A stretch of 64,000 nt of DNA. It comes from Magnetococcales bacterium WMHbin3 (lineage in GTDB: Bacteria; Pseudomonadota; Magnetococcia; Magnetococcales; Magnetaquicoccaceae). The stretch spans positions 1 to 64,000 of the forward strand of contig PDZX01000004.1 in the NCBI GenBank assembly GCA_002753185.1, written 5' to 3'. This document shows, in pieces, positions 60,718-64,000 of this stretch (the first letter of the stretch is position 1; every line of letters starts with the position of its first letter). Both the position numbers and the translations under genes were made by a program. The notes below the pieces were generated by a model. That model did not search any database, had not been told where the DNA came from, and worked only from the letters and a program-made list of their open reading frames with translations.

Positions 60718-61719
60718 TCAATACGCGCTGTAGATCGTCAGGGGCGGCTCCTGCAACAACACCCCCTGCTCCCGCAGGGAGAGAATGTGATTGTCCCAAT
60801 AGCGCGGCGCGTCGAACCACGGAAAGGCCCGCGGAAAGGCGGGATCGTCCCAGCGCCGGGCAATCCAGGCGGCGTAATGGATCATGCGCAGCGTCCGCAA
60901 GGCCTCGATCAGCAACACCTCGCGCGGATTGAAATCGTGAAATTGCCGATAGCCCTGCAACAGGGCGGACAACTGCTGATTCTGCTCCTCGCGACTCCCG
61001 GAAAGACACATCCATAGATCCTGCATCGCCGGACCCATGCGGGCATCGTCGAAATCCACCAAGACCGGACCATCGTTCGACCACAGGATGTTGCCGGAAT
61101 GGCAATCCCCGTGCAGACGAATGTGGCGTGGCCTGGCCTGCTCGAAACAGTCACGAATCCGATTCAGGAGCGCCTCCACCAGTTCGACGTAAACCATCCG
61201 CAATTCGACCGGAATGATCTTGGCCTCCACCAGGAACCGGCTCGGCTCGACCCCGAAACTCTCCACGTCCAAAACCGGACGCGCGACGAACGGATGCGTT
61301 GCTCCCAGGGCATGCGTGCGGCCCAACGCCACCCCCAGGCGTCGCAAATGGTCCGGATTCTCCAGGTTTGGCTCCCGGCCCCCGAAACGGGGATAGAGCG
61401 CAAAACGAAAACCATGCCACGTACCCAACGTCTCCCCTCCGGCCGCCACCAGGGGTGGGACCACCGGAATCTCCAGTTCCGCCAGATCCAGGGCGAAGCG
61501 ATGTTCCTCGAGAATCGCCTCGTTGGACCACCGATCCTTGCGGTAAAACTTGGCCACCACGAATGCGTCTCTGCCCACGCCCACCTGATAGACCCGGTTT
61601 TCGAAGCTGTTCAACGCGAGCAGGCGGCCGTCGCAGCGCATGCCGCGGCTCTCCACGGCATCCAGGATCACTTCCGGGCTGAGATTTTTATAGGGAGTCT
61701 TGCGAGAATTTCCTGGCAT
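60718..61719 (-). CDS. srkA: Stress response kinase A (YihE/SrkA)
   Basis: 333-residue protein kinase-like fold of the SrkA family. NRVYQVGVGRDAFVVAKFYR is the nucleotide lysine region, and the catalytic loop is IRLHGDCHSGNILW, followed by metal-binding VLVDFDDARMGPA. E. coli SrkA protects against stress-induced death and MazEF-linked damage. Length is normal. It is convergent with rpmE and divergent from the gene at 61831. Confidence 0.92.
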   Translation of the reverse strand: MPGNSRKTPYKNLSPEVILDAVESRGMRCDGRLLALNSFENRVYQVGVGRDAFVVAKFYRKDRWSNEAILEEHRFALDLAELEIPVVPPLVAAGGETLGTWHGFRFALYPRFGGREPNLENPDHLRRLGVALGRTHALGATHPFVARPVLDVESFGVEPSRFLVEAKIIPVELRMVYVELVEALLNRIRDCFEQARPRHIRLHGDCHSGNILWSNDGPVLVDFDDARMGPAMQDLWMCLSGSREEQNQQLSALLQGYRQFHDFNPREVLLIEALRTLRMIHYAAWIARRWDDPAFPRAFPWFDAPRYWDNHILSLREQGVLLQEPPLTIYSAY

Positions 61720-61830
61720 TTGTGAATTTTGTCCATTATAAATTGATTGTATCTTCCGGCGCCACCATCAGGGGGGGTTCCCGGTCATGTGGCAAGTATC
61801 CCTTTTTTGAGCAGGTTGCGAAAGGTATAA

Positions 61831-62739
61831 ATGTACTTTGTACGCGTATTATATGTTTTATTGGTTGCGTTAATCCTCACGACGGGTATGCCGACCCAGG
61901 CGCTGGCCAGCACGATTCACGGCCTTGGGGAGTTGGATGCCGGGATGGAAAACGTCATGGGGCAGAATGCGGAACGACTGTTCCAGCTTCCCGCGCACCG
62001 GGAGACCGGCGCCACCCATGCGACCAGCCGCTCCCATGCGCTCAAGCCGGCGATTGGTCAGGGGATCTTCGAGGCGGTGGACAAGGTGCTGCTGCCCGAT
62101 TTTCTCGCTATCAAGAACATGAAGGATCGCCAGACCGCTTTCTTCGAATTTCTGCGGCCATTGGTGCAGGAGGAAAACCGTCGCCTGCTGGAGGACCGGC
62201 GTCGCATTCTGGATTTGCAGGCGTGGCATCGCCACAAGGAACCGTTCCGGCCCCACGACCGGGTCTGGTTGGAAGGGGTGGCGGAACGGTACCGGGTGCA
62301 GGCCACCCTGGAGGAGGACCCGACCGAATTCTTCGCCCAGCTCCTGGAGGGGGTGGATATCATCCCGGTCTCCCTGGCCCTGGCCCAGGCGGCCGACGAA
62401 TCGGGCCTGGGAAGCTCCCGATTGGCCAAGGAAGGGAACAATCTCTTCGGGCAGACCTGTGGCGCGCCTGGCTGCCGGCGGGGACGGATGTTGCGGTTCG
62501 AGTCGGTGACGGAGTCGGTGCGTTACTACATCGAGAATCTCAATGTCAACAACGCCTATCAGGAGATGCGTTCCCTGCGCGCCACTCTGCGCGCCAAGGG
62601 ACGGACGATCACCGGCGAGGCCCTGAGTCCTGGCCTGAGTCGTTATTCCGAGCAGGGGGTCGGATATGTCCGTCTGATTCAGTCCAAAATCCGCATGTTT
62701 GGCCTCACCCGATTGGATGAGGCCGAGCTGTTGCCGTAG
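61831..62739 (+). CDS. Secreted Bax-like glucosaminidase
   Basis: 302 residues with a signal peptide (VLYVLLVALILTTGMPTQALA). A C-terminal glucosaminidase domain (about 175-295) of the type found in E. coli Bax carries the active-site region ALAQAADESGLGSSRLAKEG, then NNLFGQTCGAPGC and ESVTESVRYYIENLNVN. The glutamate in ADESG matches the catalytic acid of the family. It should cleave N-acetylglucosamine linkages in peptidoglycan. The N-terminal half is helical and unassigned. No clear operon partner. Confidence 0.88.
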   Translation: MYFVRVLYVLLVALILTTGMPTQALASTIHGLGELDAGMENVMGQNAERLFQLPAHRETGATHATSRSHALKPAIGQGIFEAVDKVLLPDFLAIKNMKDRQTAFFEFLRPLVQEENRRLLEDRRRILDLQAWHRHKEPFRPHDRVWLEGVAERYRVQATLEEDPTEFFAQLLEGVDIIPVSLALAQAADESGLGSSRLAKEGNNLFGQTCGAPGCRRGRMLRFESVTESVRYYIENLNVNNAYQEMRSLRATLRAKGRTITGEALSPGLSRYSEQGVGYVRLIQSKIRMFGLTRLDEAELLP

Positions 62740-62742
62740 GCG

Positions 62743-62934
62743 TCAATCCTGCCAAACCGGATGCACCACCGCCGTCACCTGAAAGTCGCGGCTTTCCGAC
62801 CCGGAGATCCCCTGAGGACCGGCATAGTGATCCCGCACCTTGTAGTTCTCCCGGCCATCGGAAAAGATGTACCAGCTTTTCCGGGTCTTGGCCGCGTTTT
62901 CCCGCGCGGCGACGATGGCTTCATTGTACGTCAT
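62743..62934 (-). CDS. Small hypothetical protein
   Basis: 63 residues from ATG 62934, supported by TGGAG 8 bases upstream (ATG 62964 would add 10 residues). It contains TYNEAIVAARENAAKTRKSW, then YIFSDGRENYKVRDHYAGPQ, ending in a strand-like FQVTAVVHPVW. No signal peptide or known domain. It ends 3 bases from the convergent glucosaminidase gene. No function suggested by context. Confidence 0.6.
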   Translation of the reverse strand: MTYNEAIVAARENAAKTRKSWYIFSDGRENYKVRDHYAGPQGISGSESRDFQVTAVVHPVWQD

Positions 62935-63207
62935 GCTGACTCCACGATGATTTAAAGTGTTCATCTTTGTTTCTGTTCACTCAAGACGCAAAACGCCGTT
63001 CTCCTGCCTGGTGGGCAAGAGGGTTGGTGTTGCTCGCGCTGATTTCGATCTTTTTTGCCGTTTTGGACGGTTTGTGACGAACGTCCAGACCGGACGAATT
63101 CTTCTCCCTCAGGTGCGGTTGTGAAAGGTTTGTTAATGTTTTGCTGCCATACATTAACGCTCCTTCCGTTCCGATTGCGCGCATTCTGCCCTGATTGTCG
63201 GCAGAGT

Positions 63208-63237
63208 TCAAGGGAAAAATTTTTTTTTTGCTATACT
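63208..63237 (+). promoter_or_regulatory. Possible promoter of the UDP-glucuronate decarboxylase gene
   Basis: TATACT at 63232-63237 is a strong -10 match, with TTCAAG at 63208-63213 as a partial -35 at 18 bp. The T-rich tract between them would favour melting. It lies about 150 bases upstream of the coding start. Confidence 0.4.
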
Positions 63238-63257
63238 TTGTTTTTGCTTGATTTTTT

Positions 63258-63278
63258 GATCATGAATGCCTCATGATC
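63258..63278. promoter_or_regulatory. Perfect inverted repeat in the leader, operator-like
   Basis: GATCATGA (63258-63265) and TCATGATC (63271-63278) are perfect inverted halves around the 5-base centre ATGCC. The site lies about 20 bases after the proposed -10. Symmetry suits a dimeric regulator or an mRNA hairpin; no T-run follows on the coding strand. Confidence 0.45.
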
Positions 63279-63288
63279 ACCCACATCG

Positions 63289-63318
63289 GAACCCCCGGAA
63301 CGGGATGGTTCCGGGTTC
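63289..63318 (+). promoter_or_regulatory. GC-rich leader hairpin
   Basis: CCCCGGAAC (about 63293-63301) pairs with GTTCCGGGG-like GTTCCGGG (63308-63315) around loop GGGATG, extended by GAA/TTC with two bulged C. It has no T-run and lies 66 bases before the coding start, so it may be an mRNA stabiliser or part of a control structure. Confidence 0.4.
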
Positions 63319-63383
63319 TGGTCGAATATCATGCAGTTGGCGTGGAGTTGCCGGTTGCGGGCAGTGAATATAAGGAGACAAGC

Positions 63384-64000
63384 ATGAACAGGTTTGCGAA
63401 CAAGCGGGTCCTGGTGACCGGAGGGGCTGGATTTTTAGGCTCGCATTTATGTGAGCGTTTGTTGCAGGAAGGCGCGGATGTGTTGTGTATCGACAATTTT
63501 TTTACTGGAAGCAAAAGAAATATTTTGCACTTGTTGGATAATCCTTATTTTGAATTGATGCGACACGATGTGACCTTCCCCTTGTATGTGGAGGTGGACA
63601 CCATTTTCAATCTGGCCTGTCCGGCGTCGCCGGTGCATTATCAGGTGGATCCGGTGCAGACCACCAAGACCAGCGTGCATGGGGCCATCAATATGCTGGG
63701 TCTGGCCAAGCGGTTGCGGGCCAGGATCATGCAGGCCTCCACCAGCGAGGTGTATGGGGACCCTCGTGTTCACCCCCAGGGCGAGGAGTACTGGGGCAAT
63801 GTCAATCCGATCGGCCCCCGTTCCTGTTACGACGAGGGCAAGCGCTGCGCGGAGACGCTGTTTTTCGATTATCACCGGCAGCATCGGTTGCGGATCAAGG
63901 TGGCGCGGATTTTCAACACGTACGGGCCGCGCATGCATCCCAACGATGGGCGCGTGGTCTCCAATTTCATCGTGCAGGCCTTGCGGGGGGATCCGATCAC
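63384..64000 (+). CDS. UDP-glucuronate decarboxylase family protein, 3' truncated by window edge
   Basis: 205 codons of an extended short-chain dehydrogenase that runs off the window. N-terminal NAD loop [38 protein letters not shown] and catalytic [16 protein letters not shown] (Ser/Thr), [10 protein letters not shown] (YxxxK) are the UXS pattern. The enzyme makes UDP-xylose from UDP-glucuronate for capsule or LPS sugars. Strong AAGGAGA before the ATG. The missing C-terminal part would confirm UXS over a dTDP-glucose dehydratase. Confidence 0.9.
   Translation, partial: MNRFANKRVLVTGGAGFLGSHLCERLLQEGADVLCIDNFFTGSKRNILHLLDNPYFELMRHDVTFPLYVEVDTIFNLACPASPVHYQVDPVQTTKTSVHGAINMLGLAKRLRARIMQASTSEVYGDPRVHPQGEEYWGNVNPIGPRSCYDEGKRCAETLFFDYHRQHRLRIKVARIFNTYGPRMHPNDGRVVSNFIVQALRGDPI

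Larger units (their letters stand above)
62935..63383. other. Long leader region before the nucleotide-sugar gene
   Basis: 449 bases without a convincing gene. The region becomes T-rich at 63216-63260 and contains a possible promoter, a perfect 8-bp inverted repeat (63258-63278) and a GC-rich hairpin (63289-63318), annotated separately. A 73-codon open frame at 63055-63276 lacks a good start and family resemblance. Confidence 0.6.

Noticed and set aside
63055-63276. 73-codon open frame in the leader region
   Set aside because: Starts without a good SD, runs through the T-rich promoter region and has no family resemblance.

Overview
The window is a 64-kb piece of a GC-rich bacterial chromosome. 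Dense operons with 4-8 bp start/stop overlaps and the gene set (glmM, pheST, ftsEX, rho, tsaD, gpsA, hemC/hemD) indicate a proteobacterium. A stand-alone gene that matches MamK, the magnetosome actin, over its full length points to a magnetotactic lineage. I favour the Magnetococcales (Etaproteobacteria), but that placement is inference from gene content and not from a marker phylogeny.

Layout. 1-8898: glmM (5' truncated), thrS, infC, rpmI, rplT, a terminator or attenuator, pheS, a two-gene ATPase cassette, then pheT. The cassette joins both PheRS genes through ATGA overlaps. 8920-14164: a minus-strand pair (J-domain zinc-ribbon protein and TPR-SPOR protein), a membrane-anchored helical protein, a small secreted STI1-like protein, mamK and a Sel1 protein. 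14122-22064: hemD and hemC on the minus strand, separated by an hddA-like kinase, a BrnA-like antitoxin, two AT-rich genes of unknown function and an RqlH-RqlI (RecQ-PRTase plus DprA-like) pair whose helicase gene carries an in-frame TAG. 22192-30355: vapBC, tsaD, gpsA, rimB-like, rimK, a SulP-STAS-cNMP transporter, a DUF1990 protein and a PiT phosphate transporter. 30454-35732: an envelope operon of SH3 protein, M48 protease, YdbH/AsmA-like protein (split by an in-frame TAA) and YdbL-like lipoprotein.

35751-50369: a chemoreceptor; a large hybrid histidine kinase broken by three apparent single-base indels, two of them in A7 tracts; a 2549-residue secreted PD40-TPR-CHAT protein; and an overlapping Fic AMPylase gene. 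50385-53311 is a decayed accessory zone: a Sel1 gene, a second Fic gene truncated by an ISAzo13-type transposase remnant, hicAB, and an integrase C-terminal fragment beside tRNA-Val(GAC). 53379-60648 is housekeeping: gcvH, ftsXE, a zinc-ribbon membrane protein, pilD, coaE, rho and rpmE. 60718-64000: srkA, a Bax-like glucosaminidase, a small unknown gene, a leader with inverted repeats, and the start of a UDP-glucuronate decarboxylase gene.

The most notable items are the ATPase cassette inside pheST, the orphan mamK islet, the RqlHI insertion between the heme genes, and the giant CHAT protein coupled to a Fic enzyme. At least four genes are broken (rqlH, the ydbH-like gene, the kinase, the second fic). 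Either the genome carries many decaying accessory genes or the assembly has residual sequence errors; both readings are kept open below.
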